Positions 35,255 through 46,950 of a DNA stretch of 64,000 bases are shown piece by piece (position 1 is the first letter of the stretch; each line of letters starts with the position of its first letter). Under the pieces are notes generated by a model, which saw only the letters and a list, made by a program, of their open reading frames with translations, searched no databases and was not told the origin of the DNA. A program made the translations under genes and the position numbers. This stretch comes from Delphinapterus leucas (lineage: Eukaryota > Chordata > Mammalia > Artiodactyla > Monodontidae), in assembly GCF_002288925.2 (NCBI RefSeq), contig NW_022098031.1, forward strand, positions 6,881,671-6,945,670, in the 5' to 3' direction.

Positions 35255-35430
35255 TCAGATTGTAGACTAGAGCCAAACTCATGGGTTCACATCACATTTC
35301 TTCCACTGATTGGTTGTGTCATTTGAGGAAAGTTTTTTAACTGCTCTGAACCTATTATTTCAACTCCAAAGAGGGAAATAATAACTGCACTTATCATCTA
35401 ATATTGTGCATAAAAAATAAGCTCATAAGT
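35255..35430 (+). mobile_element. MIR SINE relic
   Basis: 'gtagactagagccaaactcatgggttc', 'tggttgtgtcatttgagg' and 'aaataataactgcactta' in MIR order. Confidence 0.65.
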
Positions 35431-35479
35431 ATAATTTGAAATTTGTACAATTCTGTTCTAAGTATTTTATTTACAGTAA

Positions 35480-35586
35480 TGTGTATATATGTGTATATAC
35501 ACGTGTGTATATATCTATTTGTGAGTATACTGTATATATACTATACTATTGTAAGTATATTATATATATGATATATTATGTATATC

Positions 35587-35618
<32 letters not shown>
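35480..35618. repeat. (TA)n-rich microsatellite
   Basis: Mixed GTATATA/TATATG units that end in a pure AT run of ~31 bp at 35588-35618. Likely length-variable and cruciform-prone. Confidence 0.93.
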
Positions 35619-35621
<3 letters not shown>

Positions 35622-35880
35622 GGAGAAGCAACATAGCTTAGTGTTTAAAAATGTGGATTGTGGGGCTAGACTACCTGGGTTTGAAATCAGCTATCTAACT
35701 TATTGGCTGAATGTCTTTGGACAAGTTATTTAATTTCTTTGTGCCTTTATTTCATCATTGGTAGAATGCGATAATAATAATACCTATGCATCATGTTACG
35801 TTATAAAGGTTAAATAAGTTAATGTTTTTAAAGTGCCTAAAACATGTCATGTAAAAAGCTGTATATTCATTTGTTAAATT
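35622..35880 (+). mobile_element. MIR SINE, nearly full length
   Basis: 'aacatagcttagtgtttaaaaatgtgg', 'ctagactacctgggtttgaaatc', 'ggacaagttatttaatttc', 'gataataataatacctatgc' and 'aagtgcctaaaacatg' reproduce MIR almost from end to end. The best-preserved MIR in the window. It abuts the TA tract. Confidence 0.88.
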
Positions 35881-36545
35881 GATATAAGTAACACCAAAAT
35901 ATTATCAATAAGGAAGGTAAAGAGTGATATACAGAAATGATAAATCTCTGCTATCAATACCTCTCCTTTAAAAAAAAACCCTAATGCCTCAGAAATTAAA
36001 AGAGAAAATAGTAATAGTAGATGCACCACATGAGCATTGGTCTTCCTTTTTGTTTCTGTCACTTGAAATGTTGCCATAACTAAAGATTACATACTTCAAA
36101 CATGTAAGAAAGTTGCCCAACATTTCAGAAAACTACAAGATAAACCCTGAAATGTAAAATATAATTACTCAATTGGAATATGGCCAGCATTGTGGGGAAA
36201 GCAAAGTACCACTGTCACTATAGGAAGTAGAATAGGACAACTCTTAATTCAGTGGTAGAAATGGAACTTAAACAGAATGACAAAACAGGACAGCCAAGAA
36301 ATATAAGGAACGGATGCCAAGTAAGGTATAAAGGAGAAAAAAATGATACAAAGTGAAACCCAGAATTTGTATATAAATTAATTTGTCTTAGAAAATGTGA
36401 AAAACATCACTGTGTTACAAAAGCAGCAAGTTGAGAGTATATCTTTTTTTTTAACCAATACTGACATTTCTGAGACTTCAATATCCCATAAACATGGAAT
36501 AGGTTATACTTTACTAAATGCAAACAGTTTTCTGTTAATTTAGCG
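35881..36545. other. Unassigned non-coding stretch
   Basis: No repeat or gene recognised. Confidence 0.45.
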
Positions 36546-36759
36546 TAGTATTTCCCAACCCAGCCATACTGACATTTTTGATTGGATAATTCTTTGTTGT
36601 GGAACACCATATTGTGCAATGTAGGATATTTAGCAGCATACTTAGTCTGTACCCACTAGATGCCACTAGAACCACCCTACTTACGACAAACAAAAATGTA
36701 TTCTAGACTTGCCAAATGTCCCCTGGAGGGGAAATATTACCCCCAGTTGAGAACCACTG
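36546..36759. mobile_element. MER5A-like hAT-Charlie DNA transposon
   Basis: Terminal inverted repeats TAGTATTTCCCAACC (36546-36560) and AGTTGAGAACCACTG (36745-36759) flank a 214-bp element with 'ggataattctttgttgtgg', 'taggatatttagcagcat', 'cccactagatgccactag' and 'gccaaatgtcccctggagg'. A decayed 8-bp TSD is plausible (ATTTAGCG, CTTTAACC; 5 of 8). Nonautonomous, no transposase. Confidence 0.85.
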
Positions 36760-38434
36760 CTTTAACCAATTAGAGAATGAAACAATCTCAGGTTTGAATG
36801 ACAGCTGAGAAATCACATAGTTCAGTTCTTAACACATATTCTCCTTATTACTAGATGAATCAGTGTTCATCTAGCACCCCCCTTGAATTGTATCTGTGAT
36901 TAAGAACTCATTTTCTCACACTCAAATTTCACACTATTTGTTATTTAGTAGTTCTACCTTACATCCACTTCTCTGGGGAAAATTTTACCTTTTATATTTC
37001 TGTTAAGTCTTCTTATTCTTATGGGCGGAGAGGAATTACTCTTTTTCCTTCCTGAATACTCAAATACTCCTATGTCATAGCTTTTAGCCTCTCCCAACAG
37101 TGTGCCAGTAGAGACACTAGTAAACAAATTCTCCAGATTCAGTGTGAGCTGGGGAAAATACACTCTGAAGTATGATGGTACTTTAATCTTCTTTGTTCCA
37201 AACTCTATATGGAACCTGAAATCATATGACCCTTTTCAGAAGCCTTATCAAACTGTTCAGTCATATCAAACTGGAAGACAAGAAAATACCCAGTCGCTTC
37301 CATTTGCTCTGCTACTATATTTATTGCATGTACTCTATGCTTGTAGAGCACTTAAAAGAAAAGGAGTTCTGGAGACAAACAATAATTTTACAATAACTAA
37401 CAATCCTCATTTATACTTCCCTACAGAGGAGATAGTCAAAACATTTAACAGTGGGGAGATCAGAAGAACTGATCAATTAAAAAAGATGCCTCACCAGTGA
37501 AACTGGAATCCTGCCATAAAGAACCAGTAAACTCACCTCTGTACAAACCAACTAAATACCAGGCAACTCTCATAGGTGATTTTTTAAAAACTGATTTCAG
37601 GACTCTGTATCAAGTTCCACTAATTTTCACTTACTCTTTCATTCTGTCCAGACTGTTTTGGATCTTGACCATTACTTAAGGTAAACAATGAAAACTAACT
37701 CTTTTAATGGTAACAGATAAAAACTTTATTTGACTTTGCTTAGAATGAGGAAACTAAAAGAAACACAAGTGAAGTGCTGGGAGTTCTATTAGTTAATATT
37801 GCACCATCAACTCCAGTCACATGGAAACGTACCATCCTTGTTCTTCTAACTCCAAACAAGACTGTAAACCTACTGTGTCGACTATGTGCTTTTCTTAATG
37901 GTTTTCCTAAAACTCCATCTCACACAGGGCTTCTCAGCAATCTTGGTATCTTCCACCTTTTACTATTCTTACTGTGATGTGAGGCAGTCTTTACCAGTCA
38001 GAGTTGTTCATGCTTATCACATTTATTCCTCAACTCGTTTTTTTTAAATCCTAAATCAGTTTATAGTGTCATAAAATTTAAACAAATTGTATGCCAGGCT
38101 TTTTCACAAAATTGATCAACATATTTTTTATAGACAAATTACCACACTGTCTGCTTGAGCAGCACAAATAATGAATTAACAATTAAATATAGAATTTATA
38201 TGCTAAGTATTTTATTTTGTAATCTATAATCCTTTAAAGCATTTTATTACACTTTATATCCTTCCCCTCCAAAAGTTTGGGGATTTGATATGCCTACCAT
38301 AAGTTATACTGAAAAAATTAGTATGAAAAAATTAGTAACATATAAATAGAAAACCAGATCATGGAGAAAAAATTTAAAAGATGAATACAAATTGCTAATC
38401 TGAAGGCTCCTAAAGCTACAAAAAAATTAGTTTT
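36760..38434. other. Unassigned non-coding stretch
   Basis: Contains a 132-codon plus-strand frame (37102-37500) without a recognisable domain or codon pattern. No repeat called. Confidence 0.45.
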
Positions 38435-38505
38435 CTTTGTATTTCCAGGGCCCAGCTTAGTATCTGGTATCTAGAAGTGATAAATAAATGTCTGCTATAT
38501 AAAAA
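38435..38505 (+). mobile_element. Short L2-type 3' tail
   Basis: 'atttccagggcccagcttag', 'atctggtatctagaagtgat' and 'aaataaatgtctgc' resemble the terminal ~70 bp of L2 (or the similar MIR end). Confidence 0.45.
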
Positions 38506-39104
38506 AATGAGCAAAATAGTTATTCATACTGGAAATATTCATAGTATATCCAGGTTTTACTATAAATTTTATCACCTTGAATTTTCATATTTTAGGAAAT
38601 AAATCCTTAGGAGTTTATTTAGGAACTATATTTTATAAAAATAATTTTTAGCAAAATGAATTATTAATGAAGTATGGATTTGTAAAACAAAGTATTAATG
38701 GATGCTATTAATTTCTTTCAATGATACTTAATATAATTAATTCTAATACTTTGATTAAAATCATAAACTCTTATAATTAAATTAAGGGAATTTTTTGCTA
38801 TAGAAGATCTAGAGGATTGTTCTCCAAACATTGATTAAACAATCCACTTTCTAACAATATATTTTGTTAGACTTTAGAGACATTAAACAGAACCCACTTC
38901 ATTACATTTCTACTAGAAAATTTTCTTTCTGTTTTTTCTCTAGAGTTTAAGCTTAATCTATCAACATATAACAATCTCTCTAGTTTTGTTCTCTGGAGAA
39001 GAACAGAGTAAGTTCTTATCCATGTTTGCCAAATCTAGTTTATGTTCAGAAATCCTGGGAGATGGTGGTGGTGGATACATTTTAAAGATATGTATATATT
39101 TTTT
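38506..39104. other. Unassigned non-coding stretch
   Basis: Very AT-rich; nothing recognised. Confidence 0.45.
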
Positions 39105-39235
39105 CTTTAAATCACATCCCCTGAGAACTCTGATATAGCAGACCTGACTTTAGAGCCCTGAAATGTGTATTTGTAAATGTCGTCTTGGTCATACTGATCA
39201 TCAACCTGCACTGGCAACCACTGGTCCATGCTATC
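39105..39235. mobile_element. hAT-type DNA transposon relic (tentative)
   Basis: 'cccctgagaactctgatata', 'ccctgaaatgtgtatttg' and 'gcaaccactggtcca' resemble the right half of MER20-like elements. No left terminus was found. Confidence 0.35.
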
Positions 39236-40069
39236 ATCTTCGTATCTTAATGGTGAGACCAGTACATTACTTGGGAAGTGCATTTGGTATTGAAATTAGA
39301 AAACAGAAAACAGAGTTCATCCTAAGTATATGTAGACCATTTTGAAAAGAGTAGCAAGGCAGAAACTTCAATTGTGGAGATATCTTAAGAAATAGATTTT
39401 CTTTTTTGTGGTAAGCCTATTGATGAGATCTTGCTTTCTGCAGAATAAGAGACTGAAGTGTAATTTTCAATAAAGTTGATTCAATTCAACACGTGAAATA
39501 AAACACTCTTCTTCAACAGATGGATTTTGATGACCTTATTAGAAACTCTGTAGGAAAGACCTTTTGGTGACTAAATCTATAGCTAGTTCCTATGAAAACT
39601 TATTTGATAAATAGACCATTATGAAGTTGAATTGCAGAACTCCAGTGGCCTGCTGGAATTCCCTCTTTTGGAGTCTTGCCTGAGTCAGTTCACACTAAAT
39701 TTTCCACAAGTATATTAAGCAAAGAATTTGGGTGCATATCACAGGGAATATCAAAGAGTATTTCCTACAACTAGGATGGAGAATTAATAAATATAAGTCC
39801 TTCTTCTTTCCCTGACACCAACTGGCTTTACAAAAGCAGGCAAATTACCTTATTACACTTATGTTCTTTGTTGTTTTTTGTTCTGAAAAACAAAGGAATT
39901 AAAAGAAATACATTGATTTATTGAGCATATTTTTTAAAGTTCTTACTATATTAAGCATTCAGATAGATATGAAGGATTTACAAGTAAGATAAAAATAGAG
40001 CCCCTAGACCAAGGAGATAGTAGAAATCAAATGTCATATGCATCAGTATTTACAATTCAGCATAAAAAG
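39236..40069. other. Unassigned non-coding stretch
   Basis: Nothing recognised. Confidence 0.45.
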
Positions 40070-41140
40070 GAATATATGAAATAGAGAGGTGTGAAAAAAT
40101 GCTGTGGAAGTTCTAAGAAGAAAGATAGTATTTTTGCCTTGGGTTCCAGAGAAGGTTTCTTTGTACTACCACTTGAGGAATAAATAGGATTATCACATGC
40201 AAGGTTGGGTGAGATACTTTATGAAGAGGGAAATTTCTGAACAAAGAGATAGAATAGAATATCATTTGTTTGGGGATAGACAGTTTGGGTAAGCTAAGGC
40301 TAGAGAGCAGTTACAACCACTTTCAGAGACTTAATATACTAAGGGAATCCATTAATGTATGGCAACTTTATTATCTGGCGTTGGGAGACAGTTCAGCAAA
40401 ACTTTACTTTTTCCAGCAAAAGTAAACATTGGTTTAAAAGCATTGAGATGTTGATTGTTAATGGGAGGGAGGTTGTGTTAATAAAAGGTTAAGAATGGGT
40501 TTAAGAATTTTCAAATACATCAGTGGTGTTCAGGTTTATTCTCTTGATTATTTTATTGACAAATAAAATCTTATCCAGAACCCCTATAAAATATCAATAA
40601 ATAAAAGTGCTGCTGCTCTGATTGAGAGAGAGAGGAGAAGGGTGGGACCCAGAACCCCACAGGAGGAACAACCTGCTGGATTAGGAGGCACCCCTGAGGA
40701 ATGTTATGTTTACTCAGAACACATATTGAAAACTGTGGGCAGAGTGACTGGGAACAGGATGATGCTATGGACAGAAATCAGATCAGTAAGAGGAGCAAGT
40801 TGGGGATAGAGGTTAATAAATTTGCTGGTCACATTGAGGTACCAAATTTACATTTAATTATAAATGCCTAAGAGGAGATGGAGTGAGAGCTAAGGGGAGA
40901 AGTTGAGGTGAGGGATATCATTTGAAAGGATTGCTGACATCCTAGTGAGAGATAATATTGCCAGAAAAGGTGCACAAAGAGAAGACAAATGGGCGAGGTC
41001 CAAGTCTTAGGGAATGCAGTAATTCAAGGTGTGGGAAGCAGAAAAGAAGCTGAGAGTGGAACAGGGAGAGAATAAGGGACGAAGCAGGCAAGTGTCAGGT
41101 CACAGATGCTTGAATTACAGCTGATGATGCTTGTAGAAAA
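40070..41140 (-). mobile_element. L2 LINE relics, minus strand
   Basis: Purine-rich text with L2 antisense landmarks: 'gaagttctaagaagaaagat' and 'gttccagagaaggtttctt' on the left, 'agaagacaaatgggcgaggtccaagtcttagggaatgcag' and 'gaagctgagagtgg' on the right. The middle (40350-40720) is not recognisable, so this may be two fragments. Confidence 0.45.
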
Positions 41141-41680
41141 TAAGGAATGGCATTTGGTTTGTTGGCTGGTTTTGTTTATTTGTAAGTTTTTGATAAATGC
41201 ATATTAAAAATTTATAACACTTTAAATATGATATGAATAGACACAAAATGGCTTGCTAAAAAAAGAAATAACATGTATTTAGGAAAACAGTCTTGTTTAC
41301 TAGATTAATTCATGAGAGAATGGAAACATTCCTTCTGACTTGAATTTGATGCAAGGGAGTCAGACTATACACCCACCAGTGAAGGCAAAGAGAAAAACCT
41401 TGAAAGCAGAAAAAACAGAAAACAAAAAACCACCATTATCATCTTGATTTGTATTAGATTTATTGAAGTCAGAAACTTTTTTTTTTTAGAATGAACATGT
41501 GTCAAAAATTTTACTCAGCTTATTGATGAGGGAACCAAAATGATGGCAATAGTGGTTCAAAGAAGGAGGCAAGGAATGCAGATTTATACTGTAAGTTGTT
41601 CAAAAGGAGCCAAAATGAATTAGCTAAGAGATTCAAAACTGGGCAATGTCCTACAGTCACTAAACCATAACTGTTTGGGG
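41141..41680. other. Unassigned non-coding stretch
   Basis: No gene or named repeat. It ends next to CTGTTTGGGG (41671-41680), a possible left TSD of the L1 tail that follows. Confidence 0.4.
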
Positions 41681-41681
41681 T

Positions 41682-41817
41682 TCTTTTTCTTTCTTTCTTT
41701 CTTTTTAACATCTTTATTGGAGTATAATTGCTTTACAATGTTGTGTTAGTTTCTGCCATATAACAAAGTGAATCAGCTATATGTACACATATATCCCCAT
41801 ATCCCCTCCCTATGATT
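41682..41817 (-). mobile_element. 5'-truncated L1, 3'UTR only, with TTTC-rich tail
   Basis: L1 3'UTR on the minus strand ('catctttattggagtataattg...aatcagctatatg...ccatatcccctccc'), same subfamily as the two long copies. On its left is a (TTTC)n stretch at 41682-41706 that replaces a plain A tail. CTGTTTGGGG (41671-41680) and CTGTTGGGG (41818-41826) may be the TSD. Confidence 0.85.
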
Positions 41818-41826
41818 CTGTTGGGG

Positions 41827-43468
41827 AGTCCAAAATGTTATACGATATATTAAAGGAAATAAGATAAATTTATTAATGGCACTATTACCTGGAAAAATTA
41901 CCTCAAATATCTAACAAAAATATGTTTAAAATAATTTCTAAAGAAGGTCATGACTAAGTGCTGTAGAGAAGCAAACAAAAAAGTGAAGACTGAGAAATGA
42001 TACCAGATTGGAAGATTAGATCAATGCTGATCACCAGGGTTGAATGATCTCCCAAAGCTTCTAATAGTTATAGGATTATTCCTGACTATATATTTATATA
42101 TTGGCAATATGAATATTTTCTTTTTATATGTAAAATGTGCATGTGCATCTGCCTCTACACACATACATGCACACATATACACACATACTCACAAATGCTA
42201 ATTTCTATTCTAAATGGCATGTACATTGATCATCATTGTGTATATATTCTAATAAAGTTTTATGAATTTTAAGTGCTTTTCTGATGTTACACGTTACTAG
42301 AGTAGTGCCAATACTGCAGATCATGAGAAATACTGGGTAATTTATCTGCATTAACTAAAGATTTAAAAACTGTGTTGATATTAACTCTTTGTATTCTTGA
42401 TAATAAAACACTATGTTACCAGACTTATCAGGGTGGGGATGAGATGTATGTCTTTCTTATATAGCATTCCTAAATTCTGTGTGGTAAGTTTGAAGATGCA
42501 CTGAAATATTTCTAATGTCAAGAGTGACAATGTTTCATTGCACATCAGTTCTCTGTTAGATCTTGTCTCCCACAATTGGAAATCATGCCATGTGACATTT
42601 TTTAAAATTAGTTTTTGTGCCTGCCCTAATAGATCTTGTGCTTATGGAGTAAGTCATAGTCTTCTGTATTATTCCATGTTCTCCTCCATGAATACTTAAA
42701 CTGCTTTTTCTTAGCGCAGTCTACTCATATTAAAACTATTATAACCAAATGTTTTGCATTTAATTCTCTTTCCAAACAAATTAATACATAAAAGGGACCA
42801 TAGAGCAGCTCTAGAAAAGAGAATAAAATTATCAAAAGAAACAGCATATGAAAAGAATTATATAGAAAATACAGATAAATATCCCATATCATAAAAGTTC
42901 TAGAAATAACTAACTTACTTGAATGTAAAACTATAAGAATGAAAGGTAGCTTAACGTTATTGACCTAAATTAGTCCAAAGTTTTACTGATCAGTTAGAGT
43001 ATTTAAAGATATTTCAGAATAAAAGTGCTTTTCCTTGGAACTAATTTCACTTTGCTCCATGGCAACAACAAGTTCTCCCTCAGGCAGCATCTCCTCATCT
43101 TGCCCCAGCTCCACCATCCATGCAAAGTGTGTGAATGCACTTGGCAACCTCCCAGCTTCACTCCTGGGGATTTTGTATACTTGGCTATAGGTGGTTGTGT
43201 TTGTGATACTGAACTTAATATATTGAGAATGCATTCTAGAATTGTAATTAATTGTCAAAATATAAGCAAATACAATCAAAAGATAAATATGTTTTACTGT
43301 ATACTACATCTATGACAAAAACACAGCAGATGCACTTGCAAGTAGAGATATAATGCAAGGTGTGTACCATTAGAAAGAAAAATGTATTAAGTACTAATGA
43401 AGTCCTCCAGTATAGGCTAAAAAATTAAAGATGGCTGAGTTGATATTACATTTAATGATACACTTTTT
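41827..43468. other. Unassigned stretch with a CA-rich patch
   Basis: A degenerate (CA)n/(ACAT)n patch lies at about 42150-42195. Overlapping 96-98-codon frames on opposite strands at 42983-43315 have no recognisable domain. Confidence 0.45.
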
Positions 43469-43477
43469 CCTAATTTT

Positions 43478-43721
43478 TAAAAAAAATTTTATTGGAGTAT
43501 AGTTGATTTACAATGCTGTGTTAGTTTCTGCTGTACAGCAATGTGAATCACTTATGTATATATACATATATCTGCTCTTTTTTAGATTTCTTTCCCATAT
43601 CGGTCATTACAGAGTATTGAGTAGAGTTCCCTGTGCTATACAGTAGGTCCTTATTAGTTATCTAGTTTATATATAGTACTGTGTATATGTCAATCCCAAC
43701 CTCCCAATTTATCCTTCCCCC
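43478..43721 (-). mobile_element. 5'-truncated L1, 3'UTR only (second L1 subfamily)
   Basis: Minus-strand L1 3' end ('attggagtatagttgattta...ttacagagtattgagtagag...gtatatgtcaatcccaacctcc'). Same 3'UTR type as the 12.5-kb element and different from the two long copies. CCTAATTTT at 43469-43477 and 43722-43730 is a perfect 9-bp TSD. Confidence 0.9.
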
Positions 43722-43899
43722 CCTAATTTTCTTCATTATGTGATGCTAATGGAGGTGAAGCATGAAAAGACAACTAGGGAATCATGGTAGATAAATAGTT
43801 TTTGATGAAGTTAGCCCACCCCAATATTATGTGTCCTTCTACAGGTACTGAGTTATTTCTTCAAAACCTGTGATTTTGCACATACTTCGTATCCCTCAA

Positions 43900-44225
43900 C
43901 CTGTGATGTTCAGCCTTCATTCTGTGGCCTGCCTCTCCTACTCAGTATTCAAAGCATGGTTCAATTACCCCATTCTCTGAAAAACAGTTCCTGATCATGT
44001 CCTATCTACGTTTTACTGAAATAGCAATGACCTACAACCTAGCTCTTATCCTTGCACTTGACTCTCTTATAGCATCTATCATGTTGTTTTATAATTACCC
44101 ATGTATCTCCTGTTCTAAACACTGAGTACCTTAGGAGTAAGAGAAGGGTCTTTATGGAAAACAACCAGCCAAGCTCTTGGAGTATAGTAGGGGCTCAGTA
44201 AATGCTCAGTGAATTATTGAAATGG
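43900..44225 (+). mobile_element. L2 LINE 3' end
   Basis: 'cttgcacttgactctcttatagcatctatcatg', 'taattacccatgtatctcc', 'gtatagtaggggctcagtaaatgctc' and 'gaattattgaaatgg' give the last ~300 bp of L2 in order. Confidence 0.75.
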
Positions 44226-44659
44226 ATTGTCATTAATTATTCACTGGATCTCAGTTTCTCATCTGAGCATGGTGTGACTGTCCTAGTTATCTAAAGTGCT
44301 TCCTAACTTGAAAATATAGACCAGTTGTATGAAATTCTGACCCCAGTATCTCCATCAACACTATTGACCACCTTTTCTGAAAATTTTATCATTTTGCTTT
44401 GAGACTACTCTTCTTTTTTGCCTCTCAAAAGGGATCCTTCTCTTGATTTTTCATATTGAATTCCAGTATCCAATTAAAAAAAAAAAAAAGCTTAATTTGC
44501 AGTTGCTTCCTGCTCTCTCCCCATCTTTCAATCGCCAGTTCTTTATCCATTATTTCAAAGCCTATATCCCCAGTCCTCAATACACATTGTCAGTGAGAAG
44601 TTATGTTTCTGAAGAGCAGTTTTTGAATTCTGGCCTGCTTTTGAATTCTGACTGTAAAT
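44226..44659. other. Unassigned non-coding stretch
   Basis: Contains a 13-base A run at about 44477-44489. Nothing else recognised. Confidence 0.45.
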
Positions 44660-44770
44660 AGGAATACTGTTTAGTGTCCAACTCAGGGTCGTTGTGAATA
44701 TTAAATGAGATCTTACACATAAAGTGCATAGCACGGGGCCTGGTATAAGATAAGCATTCAAGGAAAGAAT
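44660..44770 (+). mobile_element. MIR SINE 3' half
   Basis: 'agggtcgttgtgaatattaaatgag', 'aaagtgcatagcacggggcctgg' and 'gataagcattca' match the MIR 3' half. Confidence 0.7.
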
Positions 44771-46309
44771 AAGAATGTCTGCATAAGGTACATATTCAAT
44801 AAATGCTTGTACCTTGTATGTACTTTGAAAACCATGGTAGTTTTAGATAGAACCCACAGCTGTGAATGAAGCTTAGTGTTATTTATAGTTGTGGCAGTTG
44901 AGTTTGGAAATAATCTTAGGCAATCCCTTAAACTTTCTTAAAAAGGCCCCAGATTAATGGTTCAGCCCAAGTAATCTGGTAAAAGAAAAAAAGCCTATCA
45001 GCTGACTTGGTTTATTTAGGCTCATCTAAAGCCCATTTTAGAAAGGAAGCACTGTTTGTGTGACTTCATTTCAAGAGACAGTCTATTCGTAAGGATACTT
45101 TCTTAAACTGATAATAATTCAGGTAGCTAGAATTTCAGCATAATAGTATGAATTCAGTGGAGATAGGCATTATTGTTTTTTTAAGTCTTGAAGATTAATA
45201 GTTGATAGGAATGCTATAATATCTAAAATCTAAGGCAGAGTCTCTTTATTTCACTTAAGATTCATTTTTGGCATAATCAGTATTTTTTAAATGAAAGTTT
45301 ATTAACCCACTATCATGGCAAATAAGAAGATGTGATAAAAATACCACCCTGGAAAAGACTTCCAAATCCTTTAAAGCTACATCTTCCCTTTTTATTAAAA
45401 AATTTTGTGAAGGAATTATACTAAATATATTTTAATCTATCATTTCAGAAATATATGTCAATGTATCATTTTAGAAATGGCAAGAGAATTTGCCATTTTT
45501 CAAACACAAAATACAATAAAAACATCCCATAGAGTTAAGCACTGGGGGATAATGTCTATTCAGTTCAGGTTTTCACTTCCATTTCTAAAAACATTCTCCA
45601 TCCCTCCCTACAACTCTAGGACTTCTTTTCCATGCTGTCAAACATAGAGGCAGATATAGTGTAGCCTTAATGTTTCGCAACTTTTATAATAAAATATTTT
45701 ATAGTAGACATTTTTTCCCACAACATCATTAAATTTGCTTCAGAATTGCTATGGGCTTAATACAAATTTAGAAAGCAAAAGGAAAACATATTACTCCATG
45801 TATTGTTCCATCAACTGTCAACTATGGGCAAGAAAACTAATGGCAAAATGCCTTCTTCTTTTCAAACTAAACTCAGTTCACCAGAAAACACATTCTGACT
45901 CTCTCAATACTTTAAACTTTTCTTTTTATATATTTATTGGAATGCTTATTTAAATTTATTTTGAATTATGAAAATCTCAATAAGATAAGACTAATGTTTG
46001 CCATCAAGTGTTCCAAAGAACAATAGTTAAGAGGGATGTTAATAGATAACTATTTTAAAAATAAACAAAAACAAATGTTTCATGTTCAAAAAGGTTTTGG
46101 AAACTCTGGGTCAAACAAAGTAAGATAGGTTTCTTTACTACAAAATATGCAGAGACTTTAATATGGTAGTTTGTATTATGAGTCTACAAGTTATAAAAAG
46201 CAGCGTTTTTCAAGAAAAGATAATGGAAGCTTTATTCTTTTAACCTAGTTTCCATTTACTTGTTCATGAATCAAATAACTACTGATTTGAGTGTTTACTA
46301 TACTTTCTC
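44771..46309. other. Unassigned non-coding stretch
   Basis: AT-rich; no gene or repeat supported. Confidence 0.45.
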
Positions 46310-46655
46310 TTTTCTGCAGCTTACATTCTTATATGGCAGAGAGAGAAACAGACACACAAATTGTGTTAAATGTTGAGTGAAGAGCAGATGATATAATGGG
46401 GAAGGAGGAAAAGAAGTCACATAGGATCTCTATGGAGATATGACATTTGAGTTGAGAAAGAAAATTCTAGCCAGAAGAAGCAGATGCAAGAAAGGGTTAA
46501 GTGCATCTGTGTTGTAGAAATAGAATGGAGAATACTACAGCTAGAGAAGAACTGCACAGAGGGAGTAAGAGATAAGGTTGGAGAAGGACACAGACAGATC
46601 ATTTAAGACATTGTAGGTCATGTTAAGATGTTTAAATTTTATTATAAAAGTGACA
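46310..46655 (-). mobile_element. L2 LINE relic, minus strand
   Basis: Reverse complement of the L2 3'UTR and ORF2 end: 'cttacattcttatatggcagagagagaaacagac', 'atgacatttgagttgagaaag', 'ctagccagaagaagcagatgc' and 'agacattgtaggtcatg'. A CHR SINE sits at its right edge. Confidence 0.65.
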
Positions 46656-46657
46656 CA

Positions 46658-46801
46658 GTGGGAATTCTCTGGTGGTCCAGTGATTAAGACTCTGTGCTTC
46701 CACTGCAGGGGGTGCAGGTTCAATTCCTGGTGAGGGAACTAAGGTGGTCAGGGAGCTAAGATCCCGCATGCTGGGTGGTGTGGCCAATAAATAAATAAAT
46801 A
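46658..46801 (+). mobile_element. CHR-type SINE, short diverged form
   Basis: ~140 bp: 'gggaattctctggtggtccagtg', 'gggggtgcaggttcaattcctgg', 'agctaagatcccgcatgc', then a TAAA-type tail. ATAAAAGTGACACA (46644-46657) and ATAAAAGCAACACA (46802-46815) form the TSD. The shortest of three CHR length classes here. Confidence 0.88.
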
Positions 46802-46849
46802 ATAAAAGCAACACAAAGCAAATGGCTGGTGATGGTAATAGATGGTAAT

Positions 46850-46950
46850 GAATGTAAGCTCTATGAGGGCAGATACGTGCAGCTAGCCACAGAGCCTAGA
46901 AGGATATCTAGCCCATAGTATGCATACTATAATGTTTCTTGAATTAAGAC
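46850..46950 (+). mobile_element. L2 LINE 3' end, short
   Basis: 'gaatgtaagctctatgagggcag', 'gcctagaaggatatctagc' and 'ataatgtttcttgaatta' are the terminal ~100 bp of L2. Confidence 0.65.

Noticed and set aside
37102..37500. 132-codon plus-strand open frame, the longest outside repeats.
   Set aside because: No domain, no supporting exon signals that I can see, and a length expected by chance in 64 kb of AT-rich DNA.
38150..38215. 'gcttgagcagcacaaata' resembles the start of U6 snRNA (about 15 of 18 bases).
   Set aside because: The similarity does not extend downstream into the conserved U6 body, so it is best treated as chance.
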